Source: Streptomyces sp. NRRL WC-3626 (GTDB lineage Bacteria; Actinomycetota; Actinomycetes; Streptomycetales; Streptomycetaceae). Taken from it: a DNA stretch of 64,000 nt. The DNA lies in NCBI RefSeq assembly GCF_000718785.1, contig NZ_JOCA01000019.1, positions 62,001 through 126,000 of the forward strand, read 5' to 3'. Under the pieces are notes generated by a model, which saw only the letters and a program-made list of their open reading frames with translations, did not search any database and was not told the DNA's origin. This document shows positions 1 through 8,716 of the stretch, in pieces; position 1 is the stretch's first letter; each line of letters opens with the position of its first letter. Made by a program: the position numbers and the translations under genes.

Positions 1-418
1 GCGCATCGGGGTGCTGGAGATGTCCCGGCGGCTGGGCGTGGCGCGCGGCACCGTGCAGGCCCGCCTCGACCGGCTTCAGTCGAACGGAGTCATCCGCGGA
101 TTCGGCCCCCAGGTGGATCCGGCGGCCCTCGGCTACCCGGTCACGGCGTTCGCCACGCTGCAGATCAGACAGGGTCAAGGGGCCGACGTACGGGCCCACT
201 TGGCGACCGTTCCCGAGGTGCTGGAGCTGCACACCACCACCGGCACCGGGGACATGCTGTGCCGGCTGGTGGCGCGTTCCAACGCCGATCTTCAGCGGGT
301 GATCGACCGTGTCGTCGGTTTTGATGGCATCGTGCGGGCCTCCACGGCGATCGTCATGGAGAACCCCGTTCCGCTGCGGATCATCCCGCTGGTGGAGCAG
401 GCCGCGCTCGGCGAGTGA
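1..418 (+). CDS. Lrp/AsnC-family transcriptional regulator (5' end outside window)
   Basis: The gene is already open at the first base (reading frame starts at base 2), so its true start lies upstream and only about 138 codons are visible. The first visible residues (MSRRLGVARGTVQARLDRLQ) are the second half of the AsnC-type helix-turn-helix. They are followed by the beta-alpha RAM/AsnC ligand-binding domain with the typical TGTGDMLCRLVA segment. This family binds DNA as octameric discs and senses amino acids or related small molecules. The stop is 21 bases before the first opuC-type permease gene on the same strand, so it may belong to, or regulate, that operon. That link is inferred from position only. 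Confidence 0.85.
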   Translation, partial: RIGVLEMSRRLGVARGTVQARLDRLQSNGVIRGFGPQVDPAALGYPVTAFATLQIRQGQGADVRAHLATVPEVLELHTTTGTGDMLCRLVARSNADLQRVIDRVVGFDGIVRASTAIVMENPVPLRIIPLVEQAALGE

Positions 419-439
419 ACCGACCTGGAGTGAGCGGAC

Positions 440-1087
440 GTGAACTTCTGGGAGTACCTGGGCAGCCGCCATCAGCAACTGCTCACCGACGCCTACCAGC
501 ACGCCAGCGTGGTCTTCCAGTGCATGGTGGTGGCGACGCTGATCGGGGTGCTGATCGGGGTGGTCACCTATCGCAGCGAGTGGGCGGGGAACCTCGCCAC
601 GACCACCACCGCCACCCTGCTGACCATCCCGGCGCTGGCCATGATCGGTCTGCTGATCCCCGTCGTGGGGCTGGGCGTGCCGCCGACGGTGATCGCGCTG
701 ACGCTGTACGGGCTGCTGCCGATCGTGCGGAACGCGATCGTGGGACTGCGCGGGGTCGATCCGTCGCTGGTGGACGCGGCCAAGGGGATCGGGATGTCGC
801 GGGCGGCGCGGCTGGCGCGCGTCGAGCTGCCGCTGGCGTGGCCGCCGATCCTGACCGGGATCCGGGTCTCCACGCAGATGCTGATGGGCATCGCCGCCAT
901 CGCCGCGTACGCCTCCGGGCCCGGGCTCGGCAACCTGATCTTCCGCGGGATCGCCTCGCTGGGCAGCAAGAACGCGCTGAACCAGGTGCTCGCGGGCACC
1001 CTCGGGATCATCATCCTGGCCCTGCTGTTCGACGCCGCGTACGTCCTGATCGGGCGGCTGACCATTTCCAGGGGGATCCGTGCCTGA
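440..1087 (+). CDS. Glycine betaine/choline-type ABC transporter permease (OpuCB/OpuCD-like)
   Basis: A 215-residue inner-membrane permease with about five hydrophobic segments. The binding-protein-dependent transport signature (DAAKGIGMSRAARLARVELP, about residues 113-132) is the cytoplasmic loop that docks on the ATPase. The family imports quaternary-amine compatible solutes. The start is GTG at 440 with GGAG upstream. Its stop overlaps the ATPase gene start by 8 bases (GTGCCTGA), which indicates translational coupling. The neighbours are an ATPase with CBS repeats, a second permease and a lipoprotein, the standard OpuC layout. The substrate (glycine betaine, choline or carnitine) cannot be settled from sequence. 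Confidence 0.9.
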   Translation: MNFWEYLGSRHQQLLTDAYQHASVVFQCMVVATLIGVLIGVVTYRSEWAGNLATTTTATLLTIPALAMIGLLIPVVGLGVPPTVIALTLYGLLPIVRNAIVGLRGVDPSLVDAAKGIGMSRAARLARVELPLAWPPILTGIRVSTQMLMGIAAIAAYASGPGLGNLIFRGIASLGSKNALNQVLAGTLGIIILALLFDAAYVLIGRLTISRGIRA

Positions 1088-2354
1088 CCGATCCGTGTCC
1101 GAGGCCGACGCACCCGGGAAGGAGTCCGGGTCGGTCGGGGCGACCATCGAGCTGGAAGGGCTGACCAAGCGGTACCCGGGCAGCGCGCTGCCGGCCGTCG
1201 ACGACGTCAGCATGGACATCAGCGCGGGCGAGACGGTGGTCTTCGTCGGCCCCTCGGGCTGCGGGAAGTCCACCACCCTGAAGATGATCAACCGGCTGAT
1301 CGAGCCGACGGGCGGCCGGATCCGGATCGGCGGCGAGGACGTCACCGACATGGATCCGGTACGGCTGCGCCGCAAGATCGGGTACGCGATCCAGGCGAGC
1401 GGGCTCTTCCCGCACATGACGGTGGCGCAGAACATCGCGCTGGTGCCGAGGATGCTGCGCTGGCCGGCGGCCCGGGTGCGGGACCGGGTGGAGGAGATGC
1501 TGGACCTGGTCGGTCTGGACCCCGGCGAGTTCCACGGCCGCTATCCGCGCCAGCTGTCCGGCGGTCAGCAGCAGCGGGTGGGCGTGGCGCGGGCGCTGGC
1601 GGCGGATCCGCCGGTGCTGCTGATGGACGAGCCGTTCGGCGCGGTCGACCCGATCACCCGGGACCACCTCCAGGACGAGCTGATCCGGCTCCAGCGGGAG
1701 CTGCACAAGACGATCGTCTTCGTCACCCACGACTTCGACGAGGCGATCAAGATCGGCGACCGGATCGCGGTGCTGCGCGAGCGCTCCCACATCGCCCAGT
1801 TCGACACGCCGGAGGCGATCCTCACCAACCCCGCCGACGACTTCGTGTCCGGTTTCGTGGGCGCCGGGGCCGCGCTGAAGCGGCTCAACCTCACCCGGGT
1901 GCGGGACGTGGAGATCACCGACTATCCGACGGTGTCCGTCGACGACCCGATCCAGCAGATCTTCGACCGGCTGCGCGCCGGCGGTCACAACGAGATCCTG
2001 CTGCTCGACAAGCGGGGCCGTCCCTACAAGTGGCTGCGGCGCGGCGACATGATGCGCGCGAAGGGTTCGCTGGCTCGCGCGGGCACGCTGGTGCACGACA
2101 CGGTGACGCGGGACGCGACCCTGCGGGACGCGCTGGAGGCGGTGCTCACCGACAACACGGGGCGGGTCGCCGTCACCGGGCGGCGGGGGGCGTACGAGGG
2201 TGTCGTGGACGTGGAGACGCTGATGAACTCCGTGCACGAACTCCTCGAGGCGGACCGGCTGGAGGCGATGGACGCCCAACACGACCTGCAGGAGCACCGG
2301 TCCGCGCAGACCCACGCGGAGCAGGAGGGCTTCGGCGGGGAGGAGAAGGCGTGA
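1080..2354 (+). CDS. Quaternary-amine ABC transporter ATP-binding protein with C-terminal CBS repeats (OpuCA-like)
   Basis: A 424-residue ATPase that energises the flanking permeases. Visible motifs are Walker A GPSGCGKST (residues 57-65), signature LSGGQQQR (about 159) and Walker B VLLMDEPFGAVD (about 179-190). After residue about 280 two CBS motifs follow; in OpuA/OpuC systems these sense ionic strength or cyclic-di-AMP and gate transport under osmotic stress. The length suits the OpuCA/ProV family with a CBS tail. The GTG start overlaps the upstream permease by 8 bases, and the stop overlaps the next permease by GTGA. The N-terminal 20 residues are polar and not part of the fold. Confidence 0.93.
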   Translation: MPDRSVSEADAPGKESGSVGATIELEGLTKRYPGSALPAVDDVSMDISAGETVVFVGPSGCGKSTTLKMINRLIEPTGGRIRIGGEDVTDMDPVRLRRKIGYAIQASGLFPHMTVAQNIALVPRMLRWPAARVRDRVEEMLDLVGLDPGEFHGRYPRQLSGGQQQRVGVARALAADPPVLLMDEPFGAVDPITRDHLQDELIRLQRELHKTIVFVTHDFDEAIKIGDRIAVLRERSHIAQFDTPEAILTNPADDFVSGFVGAGAALKRLNLTRVRDVEITDYPTVSVDDPIQQIFDRLRAGGHNEILLLDKRGRPYKWLRRGDMMRAKGSLARAGTLVHDTVTRDATLRDALEAVLTDNTGRVAVTGRRGAYEGVVDVETLMNSVHELLEADRLEAMDAQHDLQEHRSAQTHAEQEGFGGEEKA

Positions 2355-3238
2355 GGGCGGCCACGCCCGGCTCCTCCGGCCGGTCCGGCTCGTCCGCGTG
2401 GCGGCCCGACGGTGAGCACGAGGTGCGGGGGCATGTCTTCCGGGACGACGGCGGCGGGTCGTCGGACGAGGAGGCCGCGGCCCCCGCCCCGGTCTCGCCG
2501 CCCCGGGTGACCTGGCGGAAGCTGACGTTCCTGCCCGTCGCGCTGATCGTCCTGCTGCTGGTGACCTGGCTGTGGTTCGAGCAGGCCGACCTCGACGCGC
2601 TGACCCGGAACGCGCTGTCGAACGGGCAGGTGTCCAAGGCGCTGTGGCAGCACATCGAACTCACCGTGATCTCGACGTTCTTCGTGCTGATCATCGCGAT
2701 CCCGCTGGGCATCCTGCTGACCCGCCGGATGTTCCGCAAGGCCACCCCGGCGGCCATGGCCCTCGCCAACATGGGGCAGGCCACCCCGGCGATCGGTCTG
2801 CTGGCGCTGCTGGTGATCTGGCTGGGCATCGGCCGCAGGGCCGCCCTGATCGGCATCATCGCCTACGCCATCCTGCCGGTGCTCTCCAACACCATCGCCG
2901 GGCTGCGGGCCAACGACCCGACGCTGCTGGAGGCGGCGCGCGGCATCGGCATGTCCCCGATGGGCGTGCTCACGCGCGTGGAACTGCCGCTCGCCGTGCC
3001 CCTCATCCTCGCCGGTGTGCGCACGGCGCTCGTCCTGAACGTCGGCACGGCCACGCTGGCGACCTTCGGCGGGGGCGGCGGACTGGGCGTGCTGATCACC
3101 ACCGGGATCACCAGCCAGCGGATGCCGGTACTGATCGTGGGCTCGGTCCTCACGGTCGCGCTCGCGCTGCTGGTGGACTGGCTGGCGTCGCTGGCGGAGC
3201 TGCTGCTGCGGCCGCGCGGGCTGGAGGCGGGGGCATGA
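2351..3238 (+). CDS. Second permease of the OpuC-type ABC transporter
   Basis: A 295-residue permease. I chose GTG at 2351 because it overlaps the ATPase stop as GTGA. The frame is open further upstream, but that part would lie inside the ATPase gene. Residues 1-55 are a charged, Gly/Ser/Glu-rich cytoplasmic extension absent from most family members. The rest has about six membrane segments and the permease signature (EAARGIGMSPMGVLTRVELP). It presumably pairs with the 440-1087 permease as an OpuCB/OpuCD heterodimer. Its stop overlaps the substrate-binding protein gene as ATGA. Confidence 0.9.
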   Translation: MRAATPGSSGRSGSSAWRPDGEHEVRGHVFRDDGGGSSDEEAAAPAPVSPPRVTWRKLTFLPVALIVLLLVTWLWFEQADLDALTRNALSNGQVSKALWQHIELTVISTFFVLIIAIPLGILLTRRMFRKATPAAMALANMGQATPAIGLLALLVIWLGIGRRAALIGIIAYAILPVLSNTIAGLRANDPTLLEAARGIGMSPMGVLTRVELPLAVPLILAGVRTALVLNVGTATLATFGGGGGLGVLITTGITSQRMPVLIVGSVLTVALALLVDWLASLAELLLRPRGLEAGA

Positions 3239-4203
3239 GACGACGTCTGTGTCCGCTGCTCGCCGGGGCGCTGCTGCTGGCGGCCGCCGGCTGCGGGCTG
3301 ACCAGCGGCTCCCCCATGGTCGACGATGTGGAACCCGGTTCCGTGGGCCGGGGGAAACCGCTGGAGGGCGCGAAACTCAACGTCACCTCCAAGGAGTTCA
3401 CCGAGCAGCTGATCCTCGGCGCGATCATGGGCATCGCCTTCCAGGCGGCCGGTGCGGAGGTCGTCGACCGGACCGGCATCCAGGGGTCCGTGGGCTCCCG
3501 GGAGGCGGTCGTCAAGGGGGAGGCGGACGCCGGGTTCGAGTACACGGGCACGGCCTGGATCACGTACCAGGGCAACAGCAAGCCGATCCCGGACCCGCGC
3601 GAGCAGTGGGAGGCGGTGCGGGACGCGGATGTGAGGAACGGGGTGACCTGGCTGGCGCCGTCGCGGCTGAACAACACGTACGCCCTCGCCATGAACCAGG
3701 CGAACTACAAGAAGTACCGTACGCGGACCCTGTCCGAGGTGGCCGAGCTGGCGAAGTCCGATCCGGGGGCGGTGACGCTCTGCGTGGAGGGCGAGTTCGC
3801 CAACCGGGCGGACGGGCTGCCGGGCATGGAGAAGGCGTACGGCATGAACATCCCGGCGGGCAACGTCACGCAGATGGACACCGGGATCATCTACACCCAG
3901 ACCGCCAAGGGCGCCTGTACGTACGGCGAGGTCTTCACCACCGACGGGCGCATCAAGTCCATGAACCTGGTGGTGATGGAGGACGACAGGAAGTTCTTCC
4001 CCAACTACAACGCGGCGCCGACGGTCAACTCGGACACGTTCGAGAAGTGGCCGGCCATCGCGGAGGTACTGGCGCCGGTGACGGCGAAGCTCGACAACAC
4101 GGTGGCGCAGGACCTCAACGCGAAGGTGGACGTCGACGGGGAGGATCCGCACCAGGTGGCGCTGGACTGGATGGTGGACGAGGGGTTCGTCAAGAAGGGC
4201 TAG
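3235..4203 (+). CDS. Substrate-binding lipoprotein of the OpuC-type transporter (OpuCC/ProX-like)
   Basis: A 322-residue exported lipoprotein. The signal peptide MRRRLCPLLAGALLLAAAGC ends in a lipobox (AAAGC, acylated Cys20). The mature protein is a type-II periplasmic-binding fold of the glycine betaine/choline family, with the early NVTSKEFTEQLILG motif typical of OpuCC. The start ATG at 3235 overlaps the permease stop (ATGA). It is the last gene of the four-gene transport operon. Its TAG stop at 4201-4203 directly abuts the stop of the convergent protease gene with no spacer. Exact ligand is not assignable by eye. Confidence 0.92.
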   Translation: MRRRLCPLLAGALLLAAAGCGLTSGSPMVDDVEPGSVGRGKPLEGAKLNVTSKEFTEQLILGAIMGIAFQAAGAEVVDRTGIQGSVGSREAVVKGEADAGFEYTGTAWITYQGNSKPIPDPREQWEAVRDADVRNGVTWLAPSRLNNTYALAMNQANYKKYRTRTLSEVAELAKSDPGAVTLCVEGEFANRADGLPGMEKAYGMNIPAGNVTQMDTGIIYTQTAKGACTYGEVFTTDGRIKSMNLVVMEDDRKFFPNYNAAPTVNSDTFEKWPAIAEVLAPVTAKLDNTVAQDLNAKVDVDGEDPHQVALDWMVDEGFVKKG

Positions 4204-4995
4204 CTAGCAGCTGGGGACTTGGCCCTTGCCGTTCTCCAGGGACACGAGGGCGTCGACGGCGCTCTCGAGGGTGGTGACCGGGATCAGGCGCAGGCCGTCG
4301 GGGAGTTCGGCCCGCGCGTCGGAGCACTCGTCCTTCGGGACCAGAAAGACGGTGGCGCCGTCGCGCCTGGCCGCCTGTGTCTTGAGGGGTACGCCGCCGA
4401 CCGCGCCCACGGTGCCGTTCGCGTCGATCGTGCCCGTGCCGGCGATGACGCGGCCGCCGGTGAGGTCGCCGCCGCTGCCGTCGCCGTTCAGCTTGTCGAC
4501 GATGCCGAGGGAGAAGAGCAGGCCGGCGCTGGGGCCGCCCACGTCGGCGAGCTCGAGGGTGACCTCGATGTCGTCGTCCTCGCGGTCGAGGTAGTGCAGC
4601 GCGGCGCGGGTCGCCTCGTCCTGGGACTCCTTCATCTGGGCGCGGTTGTACTGCTCGATCTCCTTGACGCTGTCGCCGCTCGGGTAGACGGAGTCGCGGG
4701 GCATGACCGCCTGCTTTGTGCTGAACCAGCTGTCGATGACGTCGGGGAGGTCGACGTGGGTGTCCGGGGAGGTGGCCTCGATGGTGGTCATCCGAAGCTG
4801 CCCGCTGGTCTTCCTGACGGGGGCGCCGGTGATCGTGATGACCTGCGTCCCCTTGTTCTCGCCGAGGACGTTCGCGGTCAGCCCGGGCTGCGCGACGGAG
4901 AAGGGCAGCGGGGCGAAGCCGGCGGTGGCCAGCAGGGCCACGACGGGAACACCGAGCACGGCGAGGGCCTGCGAACGCGAGAGACGGGAGAACAC
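4204..4995 (-). CDS. Membrane-anchored Lon-like serine protease (S16, YlbL-related, no PDZ seen)
   Basis: A 263-residue protein with an N-terminal signal or anchor helix (about residues 9-30). Its C-terminal Lon-type peptidase domain has catalytic Ser156 in GGPSAG and the Lys205 position in GGVPLK, forming a Ser-Lys dyad. YlbL-type relatives carry a PDZ domain between anchor and protease. Here the intervening 110 residues are short and I see no PDZ signature. It probably acts on the outer face of the membrane on unknown substrates. It is convergent with the opuC operon and its stop abuts that operon's last stop. Upstream lies a tandem-repeat spacer. Confidence 0.85.
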   Translation of the reverse strand: MFSRLSRSQALAVLGVPVVALLATAGFAPLPFSVAQPGLTANVLGENKGTQVITITGAPVRKTSGQLRMTTIEATSPDTHVDLPDVIDSWFSTKQAVMPRDSVYPSGDSVKEIEQYNRAQMKESQDEATRAALHYLDREDDDIEVTLELADVGGPSAGLLFSLGIVDKLNGDGSGGDLTGGRVIAGTGTIDANGTVGAVGGVPLKTQAARRDGATVFLVPKDECSDARAELPDGLRLIPVTTLESAVDALVSLENGKGQVPSC

Positions 4996-5514
4996 GCCCC
5001 CAATCTAACGTGCCACCGTCCCCCGCAGCCGCGGGCAGTCGCGCCGCAGGGGCGGCAACGGCACCCGGCAAACGCCGGCGAGTGAACCCACCCCCGCACT
5101 CCGCCGCCGCTGCGGGCAGTCGTGCCGCTGGGGCGGCACGGGTGGGCGCAGCGGCACCCGGCAAACGCCGGCGAGTGAACCCAGCCCCGCACTCCCCCGC
5201 AGCTGCGGGCAGTCGTGCCGCTGGGGCGGCACGGGTGGGCGCAGCGGCACCCGGCGAGCGCCGGCGAGTGAACCCAGCCCTGCGTCGCACGGGTCAACGG
5301 TGTGGGTGCGGGACGGGGGGAGTCGCGCGGCCCGGCGCTGACGGGGTGCCGTCGCGCCCACCCGTGCCGCCCTGCGGCACGCCTGCCCGCGGATGGGCGG
5401 GGACGCCTGCCCGCGGAGGGGCGGGGACGCCTGCCCGCGGATCGGCGGCGGAGTGCGGGCGCGGCACGCGTGGATGTCGGCGCGTGCCGCGCCCGCACAC
5501 GCGCCGGTGAAGGG
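4996..5514. repeat. Non-coding spacer with two tandem-repeat blocks
   Basis: This spacer between the protease gene start and the IclR gene end holds no convincing gene. Block 1 (about 5023-5281) has three copies of an 80-92 bp unit. The anchor GCGGGCAGTCG recurs at 5031, 5112 and 5204, and each unit ends in GCCGGCGAGTGAACCCA. Copy 1 lacks an internal segment present in copies 2 and 3. Block 2 (about 5381-5452) has three 24-bp units starting GCCTGCCCGCGGA at 5381, 5405 and 5429. The material resembles dispersed intergenic repeats seen in Streptomyces genomes. All six frames through it stay open only because GC content is very high. Confidence 0.8.
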
Positions 5515-6156
5515 TCAGCGCAGGGCTTCCGCGACCTCTCGCGCCGCGTCCATGACGCGTGTGCCGACCCGTTCCGGGACGACTTCCGACAGCATGACCA
5601 CGCCGACGCTGCCCTCCACCCCCGTCACCCCCAGCAGCGGCGCGGCCGCCCCGCACGCGCCCGCCTCCAGCTCGCCGTGCGTCAGCGTGTACCCCGGCTC
5701 GTCCGCCCCCCGCTGCCGGGCGGAGAGGATCGCCTTGCCCGCGGCCCCCCGGTCCAGCGGATGCCGGAACCCCGTCCGGTACGCCACGTGGTAGTCCGTC
5801 CACGACGGCTCCACCACCGCCACCGCCAACGCCTCCGACCCGTCCACCAGCGTCAGATGCGCGGTCGCCCCGATGTCCTCCGCCAGCGACCGCAGCGCCG
5901 GCATCGCGGCCTCCCGTACCAGCGGGTGCACCTGACGGCCCAGCCTCAGCACTCCCAGCCCGACCCGGGCCCGTCCGCCCAGGTCACGTCGTACGAGGGC
6001 ATGCTGCTCCAGCGTGGCGAGCAACCGGTAGACGACGGTCCGGTTCACGCCCAGTTTGTGGGATAGCTCGGTGACGGTCAGCCCGTGGTCCGTGTCGGCC
6101 AGCAGTTTGAGGACGCGCAGTCCCCGGTCGAGCGTCTGAGAGGTCTCCGCGGTCAC
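5515..6156 (-). CDS. IclR-family transcriptional regulator
   Basis: A 213-residue regulator. It has an N-terminal winged helix (LTVTELSHKLGVNRTVVYRLLATLEQ) and a C-terminal GAF-like IclR effector domain (AHLTLVDGSEALAV to GRGAAGKAILSA-type segment). I chose GTG at 6156 because AAGGAG sits 8 bases upstream. The next in-frame GTG at 6165 would leave the ribosome-binding site touching the start codon. It is slightly shorter than the usual 240-260 residues because the N-terminal arm is short. No adjacent catabolic operon identifies its target, so the effector is unknown. Confidence 0.9.
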   Translation of the reverse strand: MTAETSQTLDRGLRVLKLLADTDHGLTVTELSHKLGVNRTVVYRLLATLEQHALVRRDLGGRARVGLGVLRLGRQVHPLVREAAMPALRSLAEDIGATAHLTLVDGSEALAVAVVEPSWTDYHVAYRTGFRHPLDRGAAGKAILSARQRGADEPGYTLTHGELEAGACGAAAPLLGVTGVEGSVGVVMLSEVVPERVGTRVMDAAREVAEALR

Positions 6157-6237
6157 GACGCCCACTCCTTAGTGGTGAGGTCGGCGGTCCCCTCGCGGCA
6201 GATGCGTCACCGAGTCCCGTCGGTCACGCGCTTCAGA

Positions 6238-6259
6238 GGCCGCCGATCGGCCGGCGGCC
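6238..6259. terminator. Possible weak terminator hairpin
   Basis: Perfect 8-bp inverted repeat GGCCGCCG / CGGCGGCC with a 6-base loop. It lies about 175 bases past the stop of the leftward helicase gene and upstream of the IclR gene. There is no T-run, so it may be a terminator or chance in GC-rich DNA. Confidence 0.3.
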
Positions 6260-6432
6260 CGGCTGTGTCCGGGCACAGTCGCTTCACGGCTGCGCTCCGC
6301 GGCGGCGCTGCCACGGGGCGTGTGCGTAGCGGGGACAGTAGCGAGCCGGTTCGGTGAGCGGAAGGCTCCGTCCAGAATCCGGGCACTCTCACAGCGAAGT
6401 GGTTCCGTTTGTCCTCATACGTACACGCGAGG

Positions 6433-8232
6433 TCAGCGCATACGCGTGGCCCACTCCTGCACCTTCTCGATCCGCTGGCGCAGCTGTCCCGCCGTGGCCT
6501 CGGCGGAGGGCGGGCCGCCGCAGACGCGGCGCAGCTCGGTGTGGATGACGCCGTGCGGCTTGCCGCTCTGGTGGACGTACGCGCCGACGAGGTTGTTGAG
6601 CTTCTTGCGGAGTTCCATCATCTCCTTGTGGGAGACCACGGGCCGCCGCTCGGCGGGCAGTTCGAGCAGATCGGCCTCGGTGTCCGGCTTCTTGCGGCTG
6701 TGCGCGATCTGCCGGGCCTGCCGCTTCTGCAGCAGCATCTGCACCTGGTCGGGTTCGAGGAGGCCGGGGATGCCGAGGTAGTCCTGCTCCTCGTCGCTGC
6801 CGGGGTGGGCCTGCATGCCGAACTCGGCGCCGTTGTACATCACCCGGTCGAAGACGGCGTCGGACTCCAGTGCCTCGAAGGGCAGCATGTCCTGGTCGCC
6901 GGTGTCCTCGTCCTCCTCCCGGTTCGCCTCCTCCATCTCCTTCTCGGACTCGGCGTACGGGTCCTCCTCGCCCTCCTTCTTGGGCTTGTCGAGGACGTGG
7001 TCGCGCTCGCGCTCCATCTCGCCCGCGAAGCCGAGCAGGTCCGGGATCGTCGGCAGGAACACGGACGCGGTCTCGCCGCGCCGCCGGGACCGTACGAAAC
7101 GGCCCACGGCCTGGGCGAAGAACAGCGGGGTGGAGATGGTGGTGGCGTACACGCCGACCGCGAGGCGCGGCACGTCGACGCCCTCGGACACCATGCGGAC
7201 GGCGACCATCCAGCGGTCGGTGCTCTCGCTGAACGTGTCGATGTTCTTCGACGCGCCGGTGTCGTCGGACAGGACGACGGTGGCCTTGCTGCCGGTGATC
7301 TCGCGGATCAGCTTGGCGTACGCCCGCGCGGAGTCCTGGTCGGCCGCGATGACGAGGGCGCCTGCGTCCGGGATGGCCTTCCTGACCTCGGTGAGCCGCT
7401 GGTCGGCGGCGCGCAGCACGGCCGGCATCCATTCGCCGCGCGGGTCCAGCGCGGTACGCCAGGCCTGGCTGACGGCGTCCTTGGTCATGGGCTCGCCGAG
7501 GCGGGCCTCGAGCTCGTCGCCGGCCTTGGTGCGCCAGCGCATATTGCCGCTGTACGACATGAAGATGACCGGACGGACGACGTTGTCGGCGAGGGCGGAG
7601 CCGTAGCCGTACGTGTAGTCGGCGGAGGACCGCCGGATCCCGTCGTCACCCTCCTCGTACGCGACGAAGGGGATGGGGTTGGTGTCGGAGCGGAACGGCG
7701 TGCCGGTGAGCGCGAGCCGCCGCGTGGCCGGCTCGAACGCCTCGAGGCAGGCCTCGCCCCAGGACTTGGAGTCACCGGCGTGGTGGATCTCGTCGAGGAT
7801 GACGAGGGTCTTGCGCTGCTCGGCCCGGTTGCGGTGCAGCATGGGGCGCACGCCGACACCGGCGTACGTCACGGCGACGCCGTCGTACTCCTTGCCGAGC
7901 GGGCCCGCGCTGTACTCCGGGTCGAGCTTGATGCCTATCCGCGCGGCGGCCTCGGCCCACTGCTTCTTCAGATGCTCGGTGGGCGCGACGACGGTCACCT
8001 GCTGCACGACGTGGTGGTGCAGCAGCCAGGAGGCCAGCGTCAGCGCGAAGGTCGTCTTGCCGGCGCCGGGCGTGGCGACCGCCAGGAAGTCCCGGGGCTG
8101 GGTCTGGATGTACTTCTCCATCGCCCCCTGCTGCCAGGCCCGCAGCTTTCCGGCGGTACCCCAGGGGGCACGTCCGGGAAAGGCCGGGGACAGGTGGTGC
8201 GAGTGGGACGCGGAGCTGGCGGTGGTAGTCAC
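6433..8232 (-). CDS. DEAD/DEAH-box (SF2) helicase
   Basis: A 599-residue superfamily 2 helicase. Visible motifs are the Q-like region KLRAWQQGAM, Walker A ATPGAGKTT, DEAH-box variant LDEIHH, motif III GTPFRSD, and motif VI QAVGRFVRSRRRGE. Together they make a complete two-RecA ATPase core resembling type III restriction and UvrB-like helicases. The C-terminal third is acidic and then basic, and is lineage-specific. I chose GTG at 8232 (MTTTASSASHSHHL). A TTG at 8268 would add 12 residues and has an AGGGTGG upstream, so the start is not settled. Its cellular role is unknown. It is monocistronic, with a separate toxin gene upstream. Confidence 0.9.
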   Translation of the reverse strand: MTTTASSASHSHHLSPAFPGRAPWGTAGKLRAWQQGAMEKYIQTQPRDFLAVATPGAGKTTFALTLASWLLHHHVVQQVTVVAPTEHLKKQWAEAAARIGIKLDPEYSAGPLGKEYDGVAVTYAGVGVRPMLHRNRAEQRKTLVILDEIHHAGDSKSWGEACLEAFEPATRRLALTGTPFRSDTNPIPFVAYEEGDDGIRRSSADYTYGYGSALADNVVRPVIFMSYSGNMRWRTKAGDELEARLGEPMTKDAVSQAWRTALDPRGEWMPAVLRAADQRLTEVRKAIPDAGALVIAADQDSARAYAKLIREITGSKATVVLSDDTGASKNIDTFSESTDRWMVAVRMVSEGVDVPRLAVGVYATTISTPLFFAQAVGRFVRSRRRGETASVFLPTIPDLLGFAGEMERERDHVLDKPKKEGEEDPYAESEKEMEEANREEDEDTGDQDMLPFEALESDAVFDRVMYNGAEFGMQAHPGSDEEQDYLGIPGLLEPDQVQMLLQKRQARQIAHSRKKPDTEADLLELPAERRPVVSHKEMMELRKKLNNLVGAYVHQSGKPHGVIHTELRRVCGGPPSAEATAGQLRQRIEKVQEWATRMR

Positions 8233-8347
8233 GATCTCCGATGGGGGTGGCTCGGCGGCGTACGACAACGGGCCACCCTACCGATGCGCGAACCGCCGCC
8301 GTGCCGCCACATGCCCGTCCCACCCAAGGGTGGGACCGAGGTCACAG

Positions 8348-8716
8348 TCAGCGCGCGAAGCGTGGCAACAGGGATGCGACCTTGGGCACATCCAGTGCCC
8401 CCTGACAGACGTCCAGCACAAACCGCTCCGCCTCGTCCACGTCGAAATCCGGATCGAGCGGATGTCCGTTCATCTGCAGGAAAACCCAGGTCGCATACCA
8501 GGCGAGACGCTTGTTTCCGTCGACAAGGGCGTGGTTACGGGCGAGGGACTCCATCAGAGCCGCAGCCTTCTGCCACACGTCCGGGTACGCGTCCTGGCCG
8601 AACACGCTGGACTGCGGACGCGCCAGAGCCGAGTCCAGCAGTCCGTAATCACGCACCGCGTCCTCCCCGAGCCTTTTCGCAAGGTTCAGCAGCTTGGGCA
8701 AGGTGAGGTAGTGCAT
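8348..8716 (-). CDS. Doc-type (Fic fold) toxin of a type II toxin-antitoxin pair
   Basis: A 122-residue death-on-curing protein. The Fic-family active-site motif is HALVDGNKR (residues 62-70), with the catalytic-position His62 and the Asn-Lys-Arg anion hole. Doc enzymes phosphorylate EF-Tu and stop translation. The ATG start overlaps the antitoxin stop as ATGA, the usual translational coupling that keeps antitoxin in excess. Length and motif are intact, so the toxin looks functional. Phd-type antitoxins are more usual partners; here the partner is a ribbon-helix-helix protein. Confidence 0.88.
   Translation of the reverse strand: MHYLTLPKLLNLAKRLGEDAVRDYGLLDSALARPQSSVFGQDAYPDVWQKAAALMESLARNHALVDGNKRLAWYATWVFLQMNGHPLDPDFDVDEAERFVLDVCQGALDVPKVASLLPRFAR

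Noticed and set aside
5010..5510. Apparent coding frames across the tandem-repeat spacer
   Set aside because: All frames are open because of GC content and repeats; products are Ala/Gly/Arg-rich without starts preceded by ribosome-binding sites.
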